A stretch of 25,631 nucleotides of DNA from DATAXS01 sp036266715. GTDB taxonomy: Bacteria > Patescibacteriota > Minisyncoccia > UBA6257 > 2-01-FULL-56-20. Each line of letters starts with the position of its first letter. Positions within the stretch are counted from its first letter, which is position 1. This document shows positions 14,610 through 21,559 of the stretch, one piece after another. The translations under genes were made by a program, and so were the position numbers. The notes beneath the pieces were generated by a model, which was not told the origin of the DNA, did no database searches, and worked only from the letters and a program-made list of their open reading frames with translations. The stretch lies in contig DATAXS010000002.1 of the NCBI GenBank assembly GCA_036266715.1, positions 1-25,631 of the forward strand, read 5' to 3'.

Positions 14610-14655
14610 ACCGCGCATTCACCATACCGCACCGAGATTAAATCTCTCTAAAATT

Positions 14656-15273
14656 TCACTCACTCGCGGAAAGGAGCTTCACGAGCGCATCCGTGATCGG
14701 TTTCAGCTCGAAAATTTCCTCTTCTTTTGTGTGTTGCGCCGCCGGTTTGCCGGTTGCTTTGGAAATGTAGAGGGCGCGGACGGGGAGTTCCAAGTGCACT
14801 TCGCCAAATAACCGGTCCGTTAAAATGACGTCCCGACGCGTTTCTACACGGTGCATTTTGCCGTCAGGGTCCAGCAGTGCGAACGCCTCTATCCACGCCG
14901 CGTCAACATTCCCGCCATGCGTGCGGGCGATGTCTTGCCAGAAGGCCAGCATTGTCGCGGCGGCTTCTTCTTTTGAAAGCTTTGCGTTTCCATGGCCGAC
15001 CGCCGCGCGTTTCGGCGCGTCCGCGAACCCTACGCCTTTTACCCAGAAGCCGGTGTCATTTGCAAGAATGGGCATGTCTACCTTGCCAAAATATGCGTGC
15101 ACTTTGCGCTCGGCATTTTCCATAAGCGTTTTCCCAGTTTCTTCAACTTCAATGCTGGCCAAGCCAAAATCTTCCGGCGTGAATATCTCAAGCGCCAAAC
15201 CGGTATTCGCGAGCAGCTTCTTGTACCGTTCTATTTTGCCCGCGTTGTGCGTGGCGAGGAATACTTTCTTCAT
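14656..15273 (-). CDS. HAM1/RdgB-family nucleoside triphosphate pyrophosphatase
   Basis: A 205-residue protein of the HAM1/RdgB (ITPase) family, which hydrolyses non-canonical purine NTPs such as ITP and XTP to keep them out of nucleic acids. The N-terminal VFLATHNAGKIERYK motif (4-18) matches the family's substrate-binding T/SxNxxK signature. ETGKTLMENAERK and PILANDTGFWVKG supply the metal-binding Glu/Asp region. The usual GxYSARY segment is replaced by GFADAPKRAAVG, so it is a divergent member and specificity is uncertain. Its promoter shares a palindromic -10 with the divergent reductase gene. Confidence 0.78.
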   Translation of the reverse strand: MKKVFLATHNAGKIERYKKLLANTGLALEIFTPEDFGLASIEVEETGKTLMENAERKVHAYFGKVDMPILANDTGFWVKGVGFADAPKRAAVGHGNAKLSKEEAAATMLAFWQDIARTHGGNVDAAWIEAFALLDPDGKMHRVETRRDVILTDRLFGEVHLELPVRALYISKATGKPAAQHTKEEEIFELKPITDALVKLLSASE

Positions 15274-15285
15274 CGTTTTGCAATT

Positions 15286-15297
15286 TAGTATATACTA
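15286..15297. promoter_or_regulatory. Palindromic shared -10 region for divergent genes
   Basis: TAGTATATACTA is a perfect 12-bp palindrome containing overlapping TATACT boxes: plus strand 15291-15296 (7 bases before the ATG at 15304), minus strand 15292-15287 (13 bases before the ATG at 15273). One polymerase could occupy it at a time. Confidence 0.6.
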
Positions 15298-15303
15298 TTA
15301 TCT

Positions 15304-15945
15304 ATGGATCAAAAAAATACAGGGTCGCTCAACGTGCTCGTGCTGAACGCATCGCTCAAACACAAGGCCGAGGAGGTTTCCAATACGGAGGAAGTTGCCC
15401 AGCTTGTGTTGGACCGCATGAACGAGTTGCAAAAAGGCGGCGTGACCACGGAAATAATCCGGCTGGCCGACAAGAACATTCCCGTCGGGCTCAAGTTTAA
15501 GGAAAGTAATGACGACGAATGGCCGGAGATCGCGCAAAAATTGCGGAAGGCGGACATCGTCATTTTTGCGACGCCCATCTGGTGGGGCGGCCGGTCAAGC
15601 CTGATGCAACGGGTGATGGAACGGCTGGACGCGTTTGACGAAGAATATGTTGCAGAAGGACGCAGCGCGTTCTACAACAAAGTTGCCGGCATCGTGGTCA
15701 CGGGGAGCGAGGACGGGGCGTTGAGCGTCATGGGCACCATCATGATGGTGCTTACCTGGATGGGCTTTACGCTTCCGCCCGAATGCGCCGCGTACTGGGT
15801 GGGCGAAGTAGGTGAGCCCACCGCCACCGACCGTGAGCGCCGCCTCAAGAACGAATCAACAAAAGGCATGACGCAGAACCTGGCGCGCAACCTCCTCTAT
15901 TACGCAAATCTTTTGAAAGAGCGGCCGCTCATACCGGGGAAATAA
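15304..15945 (+). CDS. NAD(P)H-dependent FMN reductase / flavodoxin-fold protein
   Basis: A 213-residue flavodoxin-fold oxidoreductase of the NADPH-dependent FMN reductase group. The N-terminal strand and phosphate loop are VLVLNASLKHK (residues 11-21), the isoalloxazine-contact region is ATPIWWGGRSSLMQRVMERLD (about residues 90-110), and GIVVTGSEDGA is the third flavin-binding segment. It likely reduces quinones or flavins in the cytoplasm; the substrate is unknown. The start follows a TATACT box by 7 bases. It is convergent with the ZIP transporter gene, separated by a terminator. Confidence 0.85.
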   Translation: MDQKNTGSLNVLVLNASLKHKAEEVSNTEEVAQLVLDRMNELQKGGVTTEIIRLADKNIPVGLKFKESNDDEWPEIAQKLRKADIVIFATPIWWGGRSSLMQRVMERLDAFDEEYVAEGRSAFYNKVAGIVVTGSEDGALSVMGTIMMVLTWMGFTLPPECAAYWVGEVGEPTATDRERRLKNESTKGMTQNLARNLLYYANLLKERPLIPGK

Positions 15946-15965
15946 AAGGCCGCGCCTCGCGGGCC
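15941..15965 (-). terminator. Rho-independent terminator of the ZIP transporter gene
   Basis: GGCC-GCG / CGC-GGCC stem with a one-base bulge and CCT loop (15948-15965), followed on the minus strand by TTTTATT. Confidence 0.65.
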
Positions 15966-15966
15966 C

Positions 15967-16692
15967 TCACGCAAACCGCGTGACAATGAAAATGAGGATC
16001 ACGCCTACAAGCGTGAGACCAATGAGCTTGTATGAGCTGTGCTTGCTGTGCGCTTCGGGGAGAATGTCGCTTGCGCCGATGTAGAGCAGAAATCCGGCAA
16101 AGAACCCAAGATACCAGACGAGGAAATGAGGTGAGACGTGGAATGCAAATGTGGAAAGCACGCCGAGCACGGGTGCTGCCGCGTCCAGGAGCAAGAAGAG
16201 CCGTGCGCGCATCGGCGTATTTTTGTTTACGAGGACGAGCGTCACCGTGTTCATGCCGTCGGTGAAGTCGTGCGCAATGACGGCGAGCGCCACAAGCAGT
16301 CCCGTTGCCGCGTTCACCTGGAAGCCGAGCCCGATTCCCACGCCGTCCATAAAGCTATGGCCCGTCAAAGCGAGAGCGGATGCCACGCCCACCTGCGGGT
16401 GCCGGTGTTCCGCGTATTCTTCTTCCCGCTCGTGGTGTATCAAAATGGATTTTTCCACGATGTGGAAGACCAGGAACCCGGCCACGAGCGCGATCATGGG
16501 TTCCACCGTTGCGTAGCTGTGCTGCTCCACCTGTGCAATGATCTCCGGCAAAATATCAAAGCTCACGACGCCGAGCAGCACGCCGGCGGTGAACGCCATG
16601 ATGGTGTGCAGGCGGTCGCGGAACTTGATGGCAAAAAGTCCGCCAAAAGAAGTGGAGAAGAACGTTGCAATGGAAAGCAGTATCGCGGTCAT
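15967..16692 (-). CDS. ZIP family metal transporter
   Basis: A 241-residue polytopic transporter of the ZIP family, importing zinc or related divalent cations. The metal-site helices are clear: TGHSFMDGVGIG (TM4, His-Asp) and IAHDFTDGMNT (TM5). A histidine/glutamate-rich cytoplasmic loop (HHEREEEYAEHRHPQ) between TM3 and TM4 is typical of metal-sensing loops. About eight hydrophobic segments and the length fit a compact bacterial ZIP. It starts 12 bases after the upstream membrane-protein gene and is probably in the same transcript. Confidence 0.92.
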   Translation of the reverse strand: MTAILLSIATFFSTSFGGLFAIKFRDRLHTIMAFTAGVLLGVVSFDILPEIIAQVEQHSYATVEPMIALVAGFLVFHIVEKSILIHHEREEEYAEHRHPQVGVASALALTGHSFMDGVGIGLGFQVNAATGLLVALAVIAHDFTDGMNTVTLVLVNKNTPMRARLFLLLDAAAPVLGVLSTFAFHVSPHFLVWYLGFFAGFLLYIGASDILPEAHSKHSSYKLIGLTLVGVILIFIVTRFA

Positions 16693-16704
16693 CGTTAATA
16701 AAAT

Positions 16705-17184
16705 CTATTTCTTATGCAGCCCAAGAAGTCCCCATGTGCGCAGAAGCCCCACGCCAAAGAGGATGAGGATGACCGTCGTGATGCCATAGAAGTTGGAAAC
16801 GTCCGAAGGATTTTGGAGAATAAGGACCGCGTAGACGACCTGGATGAGGTAGATAAGGATGGAAGCAATGAACCACGTCATGTTCGTGCCCACGCTGTCG
16901 TCCCGCTTGGAGAACGTGCGGTACGAACTCCGTATCCCGATGAGCGCAAAAATGATGGCGATCCAGCCGATGTTCGCGGAGGGTAGGAGCGCGTCAAGCG
17001 AAAGAAAGAACGCATTCGCGAGTGCGGTGAAGGCCGTCTCGGCTAGGCGCCGTTCTCGGAACTCCAGTTCATCGCCGCCTGCCCGCCCAAGCACGAGGGA
17101 GAGCGCCACAAAGAGCAGTCCAATGAGGGACGCGGATGCTTCCACGCAGGCAAGAAGAAAGCTGTTGAAAGAAGCAGGAAACAT
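16705..17184 (-). CDS. Four-helix integral membrane protein, unknown function
   Basis: A 159-residue protein with hydrophobic segments at about residues 8-32, 48-66, 70-84, 100-122 and 130-152. No recognised motif; a charged loop (RAGGDELEFRERRLAE) follows the first helix. It begins 7 bases after the ABC-F gene and precedes the ZIP gene by 12 bases, so it belongs to the minus-strand run from obg to the ZIP gene. A TAGAAT box overlapping the end of the ABC-F gene could provide a secondary promoter. Confidence 0.75.
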   Translation of the reverse strand: MFPASFNSFLLACVEASASLIGLLFVALSLVLGRAGGDELEFRERRLAETAFTALANAFFLSLDALLPSANIGWIAIIFALIGIRSSYRTFSKRDDSVGTNMTWFIASILIYLIQVVYAVLILQNPSDVSNFYGITTVILILFGVGLLRTWGLLGLHKK

Positions 17185-17191
17185 CTTTAGT

Positions 17192-18649
17192 TTATTCTAG
17201 CAAATCAAGGTCAAGCACGTAGTCTATCTTTATCTGTTGCACAAAGTCCAGCACGTGGCTCACAAGAATCATGGCGCCTTCGTAACGATCCAGCGCTTTT
17301 GCAATGACTGGGATGTGGCGAAAGTTGATGTGGTTCGTGGGCTCGTCCAAGATCAAGATGCCCGGGTGCAGGAGCGTGAGCCGTGCAAAGGCCACGAGTC
17401 CTTTCTGGCCTTCCGATAAAAGCCCCACTTTTGTTTTCAGGACTTCCGCATCCAAAAGGAATCCGGCGGCGGTGGAGCGGAGCTCCTGTTCCGTGCCGTT
17501 ATTTTTGACCGCATCGGCGAGAGTTTTATAAACGGTGGCGTCAAAGTCCAGCGTGGAAAAATCCTGGCGATAGTAGCCGACGTGGACGCCCGGCGTAATG
17601 TGCTCGCCCTTCGCGTGTCCGCTCGCGAGCGTTTCCAAGAGCGTGGTTTTGCCAATGCCGTTCGGTCCCTTGAGCAAAAGCCGCTCTCTTTTCTTAAGCG
17701 TTATATCCACTTTCTTTGTTACGGGCTTGTGGTTCTTTATGACGGACACGGATTTCAGTTCCAGCAGGCGTCCGCTCAAGTCCGCTTGGCAGGGGATCAC
17801 AAAGCTCCGAATGGTCTTGTCTTCCTGGCGCACTTCCACGATGTCTTCTTGCAGTTCTTCTATTTTTTCCTTCATTTTACGCGCCACGTCGCGCATGTGC
17901 CCGCCCTTTTGGGCAAAGAAGCCGGCCTGGTCCTTGCGGTGGGCAATGTCCTTTTGGAGCCGCACGTTCTTCATGCGCTCGCGCTCAAGCCGCACGGCGA
18001 TCTCCTTCACGACGTCCGAATAGTCGCCCGTGTATTGCTCCACCTTGTGCGTAAATACGTCCAGGTAAAGCACGCCGTGCGTGAACGCGTTCAAAAATTC
18101 CGCGTCGTGCGAGATCACGATGCAGGTTTTGCCGTAGTCCACAAGAAACTGCGTAAGGTGCGCAATGCCCGCGGCATCAAGATTGTTCGTCGGTTCGTCT
18201 AAAAGCAAAATGTCCGGGTCCTGGATGAGCGCCTGTGCCAAAAGCAGCCGCGCCTGCTGGCCGCCGGAGAGGGACTTTAATATTCTGTCGTGCGGCACTT
18301 TTAGATGAACCACTTCCAAAATCTTTTCTATCCGCGGCTCAATGTCGTATTGCGTTTTCTTGAACGCCTTTTCAAAGAACGCTTTTACGGTGAGCGCCAT
18401 GAGGTCGGCGGGAATGACCTGCCGCGCGGTCGCAATGGTGGCGCCTTTTGTGATGGTGACGGCGCCCGCTTCCGGCGCGAGCGCGCCCGTCACGAGCTGG
18501 AAGATGGTCGTTTTCCCCGCGCCGTTCTGCCCCATGAGCGCGATCTTGGACCCTTCGCGCACGGAAAAATCGGCCTCGTTAAGAATGGGCCTGCGGTTAT
18601 ATTGAAATGTGACTTCGTTGAACCTCAGGATGACGTCGTTCGCGGGCAT
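17192..18649 (-). CDS. ABC-F family ATP-binding protein
   Basis: A 485-residue protein with two ABC ATPase domains and no membrane domain, as in the ABC-F family of ribosome-associated translation factors (EttA/Uup/ARE types). Domain 1: Walker A GQNGAGKTT (40-48), signature LSGGQ (127-131), Walker B ILLLDEPTNNLD. A charged linker (about 215-285, RLERERMKNVRLQKDIAHRKDQ) corresponds to the P-site tRNA interaction motif. Domain 2: GPNGIGKTT, a degenerate LSEGQ signature, and ILILDEPTNHIN. The ATG at 18649 is preferred over one 13 codons earlier because that would overlap obg. It starts 1 base after obg ends. Substrate role (translation or antibiotic protection) is not determinable. Confidence 0.9.
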   Translation of the reverse strand: MPANDVILRFNEVTFQYNRRPILNEADFSVREGSKIALMGQNGAGKTTIFQLVTGALAPEAGAVTITKGATIATARQVIPADLMALTVKAFFEKAFKKTQYDIEPRIEKILEVVHLKVPHDRILKSLSGGQQARLLLAQALIQDPDILLLDEPTNNLDAAGIAHLTQFLVDYGKTCIVISHDAEFLNAFTHGVLYLDVFTHKVEQYTGDYSDVVKEIAVRLERERMKNVRLQKDIAHRKDQAGFFAQKGGHMRDVARKMKEKIEELQEDIVEVRQEDKTIRSFVIPCQADLSGRLLELKSVSVIKNHKPVTKKVDITLKKRERLLLKGPNGIGKTTLLETLASGHAKGEHITPGVHVGYYRQDFSTLDFDATVYKTLADAVKNNGTEQELRSTAAGFLLDAEVLKTKVGLLSEGQKGLVAFARLTLLHPGILILDEPTNHINFRHIPVIAKALDRYEGAMILVSHVLDFVQQIKIDYVLDLDLLE

Positions 18650-18650
18650 A

Positions 18651-19286
18651 TTATTTTGTAGATTTAATTTTGTTGAGCAGCTGCTCAATTTTCTTCATGC
18701 TCTCGGCGTGGTTGATGGATATCGCCGTGGCGCTCGGGTTCAGTTTTTTTAAGACGGCCAATTTTTTCTTGAGCGCCGCCTCGTCGTCCACGAGGTCGCT
18801 TTTGGAAAGAAAGAGATATTCCGGCTTCTTAAGGAGTTCTTTGCTGTGCGTGCCGAGCTCTTTGCGGATAAGTTTGTAGTCCTTTGCCGGGTCGGCGGAT
18901 TCCGCGGAAACAAAATGGAAGAGGATTTTCGTCCGCTCAATGTGCCGAAGGAATTTTATGCCGAGGCCCTTGCCGGAAGACGAGCCTTCAATGAGTCCGG
19001 GAATATCCGCAATAATGAGCTCGTAGTACGCGCCGAGGTTCGGCTCAAGCGTGGTAAAGGGGTAATTGGCCACTTTACTCCGCGCGTTCGTGAGCGCGTT
19101 CAACATGCTGGACTTCCCGGCGTTGGGCAGTCCCACAAAGCCCACGTCCGCAATGAGCTTGAGCTCCAGGCGCAGGTCAAACGCTTCGCCCGGCCGCCCG
19201 CCCTGCGATTGCATGGGCGACGTGTTTCGCGAAGAACGGAAATGGAAGTTTCCGCGCCCGCCAATACCGCCGCGCGCAAGGAGCAC
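18651..19286 (-). CDS. obg: GTPase Obg, GTPase-domain part (downstream of in-frame TAA)
   Basis: C-terminal portion of Obg, a ribosome-assembly GTPase. In continuous numbering with the upstream part it contains the ARGGIGGRGN end of the Obg fold, the P-loop GLPNAGKS (162-169), switch FTTLEPNLG, the DIPGLIEG G3 motif and SKSD at the NKxD position. No OCT domain follows; that domain is often absent. It is in the same frame as 19299-19616, separated only by a TAA and four sense codons. A GTG at 19286 with GGCGAG just before it could allow reinitiation. It precedes the ABC-F gene by one base. Confidence 0.85.
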   Translation of the reverse strand: MLLARGGIGGRGNFHFRSSRNTSPMQSQGGRPGEAFDLRLELKLIADVGFVGLPNAGKSSMLNALTNARSKVANYPFTTLEPNLGAYYELIIADIPGLIEGSSSGKGLGIKFLRHIERTKILFHFVSAESADPAKDYKLIRKELGTHSKELLKKPEYLFLSKSDLVDDEAALKKKLAVLKKLNPSATAISINHAESMKKIEQLLNKIKSTK

Positions 19287-19298
19287 ATGCTCGCCAAG

Positions 19299-19616
19299 TT
19301 ACTTTACATCCACTTCGCTGCCGTCAGTAAGATTGTGCACCACGGTGCCCACGGGCAGCTTGAGCACAAGGTCATTGCCCGTGCGCCCGTCGCGGAGCTG
19401 GCCCCCGCCATCGCCGCCGTTCTCCGCCTCAAATTCCTTCTTGAACCGGAACTGCTTGAGGGCACTGATGTCCGAAACGCCCACGCCAAACACGCTCCCG
19501 CCCTTCCCGCCGGATGCGCCCGCGGGGCCGAGCGTGTTCAAATTGGTATTAAAAGCCACGGCGCCCTTGCCGCCGTTTCCCGCAGATATCCTGATGTTCA
19601 CTTCGTCTATAAGCAT
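19299..19616 (-). CDS. obg: GTPase Obg, N-terminal Obg-fold part ending at an in-frame TAA
   Basis: The 105-residue product is the glycine-rich N-terminal domain of Obg: MLIDEVNIRISAGNGGKGAV start, GPAGASGGKGGSVFG, ENGGDGGGQLRDGRTG, and KLPVGTVVHNLTDG. It then stops at TAA (19301-19299), inside what should be one ~320-residue protein. The next codons in the same frame (Leu-Gly-Glu-His) continue the homology without a gap, so this is a nonsense codon rather than a frameshift. A TAGAAT -10 lies about 17 bases upstream of the ATG. TAA is used as a normal terminator elsewhere here (atpD), so recoding is unlikely. Confidence 0.85.
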   Translation of the reverse strand: MLIDEVNIRISAGNGGKGAVAFNTNLNTLGPAGASGGKGGSVFGVGVSDISALKQFRFKKEFEAENGGDGGGQLRDGRTGNDLVLKLPVGTVVHNLTDGSEVDVK

Positions 19617-19623
19617 GGTGCTC

Positions 19624-19651
19624 GTGAGAATGCATTCTAAACCATTCTCAC
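19624..19651. promoter_or_regulatory. Inverted repeat between obg and greA promoters
   Basis: Perfect 9-bp arms GTGAGAATG (19624-19632) and CATTCTCAC (19643-19651) with a 10-base spacer that contains the minus-strand TAGAAT box of obg. It looks like an operator or a hairpin in the obg promoter region. Confidence 0.45.
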
Positions 19652-19674
19652 TATTATTACCATTCGTTCCGCGC

Positions 19675-19680
19675 TATCAT
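19675..19680 (+). promoter_or_regulatory. -10 box TATCAT, predicted leaderless start
   Basis: TATCAT ends 3 bases before ATG 19684 and 6 bases before ATG 19687. By the spacing seen elsewhere in the window, 19687 is the likelier start. Confidence 0.45.
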
Positions 19681-19686
19681 CGTATG

Positions 19687-20220
19687 ATGGCACCACGTGC
19701 ACGCGCCCAAGGATATCCACGCGCATCAAGAGACCGTCAAAGAGATGATGACGATAAGGAGCCGGAACTTTTCCATGTGACGCAGGAGGGATTGGACCGT
19801 TTGCAGGAACGCCTTGCGCACCTGAAGCGCACATTGCCGGCACGCGCGGAAGAAGCGCGGCGTACGGCGGCGTACGGTGACCGGTCGGAAAACGATGAGT
19901 ACAAGACGGCGAAAGGTGCCCTGCGCCGTGCCAAGTGGCAAATATTGAGCATTGAGGACCAGCTCAAGCGCACGGCGGTCATCAAGCCCGGTTCGGGCGT
20001 GGGCGGCGTGGTCGCGATCGGCTCCACGGTGACGCTTGAGTTTGAAGGAGGAAAAAGGAAATTTGAAATACTCGGTCCGCACGAAACGGATCCTACCAAC
20101 GGTCGCATTTCGTATTTATCGCCTCTCGGCGCGGCGGTGCTGGGGAAAAAGAAAGGGGATGCGGTGGAGGTGAAGATGGGGGATAGCGTGAGGGTTTATA
20201 AAGTGGTGGAGGTGGGGTAG
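19687..20220 (+). CDS. GreA/GreB family transcription elongation factor
   Basis: A 177-residue Gre factor, which binds RNA polymerase and stimulates cleavage of backtracked transcripts. After a basic, disordered N-terminal extension (~28 residues), residues 29-105 form the coiled coil: LFHVTQEGLDRLQERLAHLK, then GDRSENDEYKTAK at the tip, carrying the acidic residues that enter the polymerase channel. The C-terminal FKBP-like domain (about 110-177) includes GSTVTLEF and GRISYLSPLGAAVLGKKKGD, matching the PxG..L.G...GD signature. The alternative ATG one codon earlier cannot be excluded. It is divergent from obg. Confidence 0.9.
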   Translation: MAPRARAQGYPRASRDRQRDDDDKEPELFHVTQEGLDRLQERLAHLKRTLPARAEEARRTAAYGDRSENDEYKTAKGALRRAKWQILSIEDQLKRTAVIKPGSGVGGVVAIGSTVTLEFEGGKRKFEILGPHETDPTNGRISYLSPLGAAVLGKKKGDAVEVKMGDSVRVYKVVEVG

Positions 20221-20227
20221 GTGCGCC

Positions 20228-20797
20228 TCAAAACCCATGGAGCGGATTGCTCTGCATAATGGACTCCACTTCTTGCCAACCGTTCGGATACGCATAATCG
20301 TAGCGGGGCGGCAGGGCGAACACATAGTTTGCATTTTGGCCGAGTTCCGAGGGCGGGATGGGCGCCGCGCTCGTGATGAGCGTCCCCGATGCGACCGCGC
20401 TCCATTCGCTGGGCGTAAAGACCATGATGGGAATATCCTGCCATGGGTTTGCCTTCGTCCACTGCGGGTTGCGGATGAGGATCTCGGGTCCCGTGACGGG
20501 CGGGCAACCGTTTGCCGGACACGCTTGGTCGCCGTTCCCGTTCCAGGTTGACGTCACGATCGTATACCCTTGCCAGTCGGCCGGGAGGGAAAATGTGAAT
20601 CCATACGTGTTGTTGGTATAGGTTATCGGGAACGCGACTGAGGACGTTGCGCCGGTCGCCGGCGTTGGCGTCGGCGCGGCCGCGCTTCCCGCCGGTCCCC
20701 ATGAGAGGCTTGCTTCGTAATAACCAACGAGGCCAACTATGACGGCGACGGCGATGATGATCACGAGGCTGAGCCAGAAGGGGATGTGTTTTTTCAT
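20228..20797 (-). CDS. Membrane-anchored extracytoplasmic protein of unknown function
   Basis: A 189-residue protein with one N-terminal hydrophobic anchor (residues 6-27), an Ala/Pro/Thr-rich linker (36-52) and an outer domain. The domain starts YTNNTYGFTFSLPADW, a pattern seen in small PsbP-like or lipoprotein-type surface domains, and contains a CPANGC pair of cysteines that could form a disulphide. No specific function. The start is supported by a TAGAAT box ending 6 bases before the ATG. It is convergent with the Gre gene, 7 bases apart, with no visible terminator between them. Confidence 0.75.
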   Translation of the reverse strand: MKKHIPFWLSLVIIIAVAVIVGLVGYYEASLSWGPAGSAAAPTPTPATGATSSVAFPITYTNNTYGFTFSLPADWQGYTIVTSTWNGNGDQACPANGCPPVTGPEILIRNPQWTKANPWQDIPIMVFTPSEWSAVASGTLITSAAPIPPSELGQNANYVFALPPRYDYAYPNGWQEVESIMQSNPLHGF

Positions 20798-20803
20798 ATG
20801 TCT

Positions 20804-20809
20804 ATTCTA
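20804..20809 (-). promoter_or_regulatory. -10 box TAGAAT, predicted leaderless start
   Basis: Minus-strand TAGAAT (20809-20804) ends 6 bases before the ATG at 20797. Confidence 0.5.
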
Positions 20810-20834
20810 ACACGAGTAGTCTAGTTGTTCGCGC

Positions 20835-21437
20835 TCAAAGCATTGAACCCGTTTTAACTTCGCCGCCTCTCTTGTAGTTGGCCAGAATGACGCCGCTCGG
20901 CAACGCTTGAGAGTCCATTAATTTGAACGCGGCAGGGATCGTTCCTTCTGCGAATAAGCGTTTTCCGGCACCAAGCGTAATGGGATATATTCTTAGCCGA
21001 AGTTCATCAACCAGATCGTTTTTGAGAAGCGTTTGCAAAAGCACGCTACTGCCCCACACGTGGAACACCGGGCCATCCTCCTTTTTTAGGGCTTTGATCT
21101 TTGCCGCAACGTCGCCGTCTATGAGGATAGATTCCTTCCATGTAAGGTCCACGCCTTTGTCCGCCACAACATATTTTTTAGCTTTATTGAACGGGTCGGC
21201 TACCACGCCTGTTTGCGTTGGCCAGTATCCGGCGAATATCTCATACGTCTTTTTGCCGAGCAGCAAATCAAACGGCATGCTTAATTCTTTGCTGAGTATT
21301 TTGCCAAACGATTCATCCGCATAAGGGGCGGTCCAGCCTCCGTACTTGAACCCTCCCGAAGTGTCCTCTCCCGGACCGCCGGGCGCCTGCATAACCCCGT
21401 CAAGGCTGACCATCATAAAAACGACTATTTTTCTCAT
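20835..21437 (-). CDS. Dihydrofolate reductase/RibD-like family protein
   Basis: A 200-residue member of the DHFR-fold RibD C-terminal reductase family (YyaP/YwjB type). Recognisable features are the N-terminal VVFMMVSLDGVMQAPGG (5-21), DLLLGKKTYEIFAGYWP (about residues 57-73) and VFHVWGSSVLLQTLLKNDLVDELRL, the NADPH-binding glycine region. It probably reduces a pterin- or pyrimidine-like substrate; it should not be assumed to be the essential folA. A TAAAAT box ends 6 bases before the ATG. It is the last gene before the tRNA-Gln island. Confidence 0.87.
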   Translation of the reverse strand: MRKIVVFMMVSLDGVMQAPGGPGEDTSGGFKYGGWTAPYADESFGKILSKELSMPFDLLLGKKTYEIFAGYWPTQTGVVADPFNKAKKYVVADKGVDLTWKESILIDGDVAAKIKALKKEDGPVFHVWGSSVLLQTLLKNDLVDELRLRIYPITLGAGKRLFAEGTIPAAFKLMDSQALPSGVILANYKRGGEVKTGSML

Positions 21438-21443
21438 AGACTT

Positions 21444-21449
21444 ATTTTA
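21444..21449 (-). promoter_or_regulatory. -10 box TAAAAT, predicted leaderless start
   Basis: Minus-strand TAAAAT (21449-21444) ends 6 bases before the ATG at 21437. Confidence 0.45.
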
Positions 21450-21474
21450 CCAAATTTTCCTGATGCGCAGTATT

Positions 21475-21502
21475 TGCTGCCGGGCTTGGACGATGTTCGA
21501 AC
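21475..21502 (+). repeat. Partial copy of tRNA-Gln 3' end (att-like direct repeat, distal)
   Basis: TGCTGCCGGGC-T-TGGA (21475-21490) matches 22837-22852 at 15 of 16 positions. After a 5-base insertion, TTCGAAC (21496-21502) matches 22853-22859. The orientation is the same as in the tRNA gene, which is the arrangement left by insertion at a tRNA 3' end. Confidence 0.7.
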
Positions 21503-21523
21503 TTCGCTAAACTATGCAATAGT

Positions 21524-21552
21524 TTGATTAAATTCTGTTTTTATTGGATAAT
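21524..21552 (+). promoter_or_regulatory. Promoter TTGATT-17-GATAAT of the island membrane protein
   Basis: TTGATT (21524-21529), exact 17-base spacer, GATAAT (21547-21552), then 7 bases to the ATG at 21560. The -35 covers an in-frame TTG, ruling that codon out as the start. Confidence 0.65.
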
Positions 21553-21559
21553 CTGTTTT

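Noticed and set aside
19299..19301. Genetic-code change (TAA read as an amino acid) to explain the obg interruption
   Set aside because: TAA is used as the ordinary stop of other genes in the window (for example atpD and the ABC-F gene); known CPR recoding affects TGA, not TAA.
19066..19683. Long open frame upstream of and in frame with the Gre factor
   Set aside because: It runs antisense through obg, has no homology, and the Gre family begins near 19770; it is an opposite-strand shadow in GC-rich DNA.
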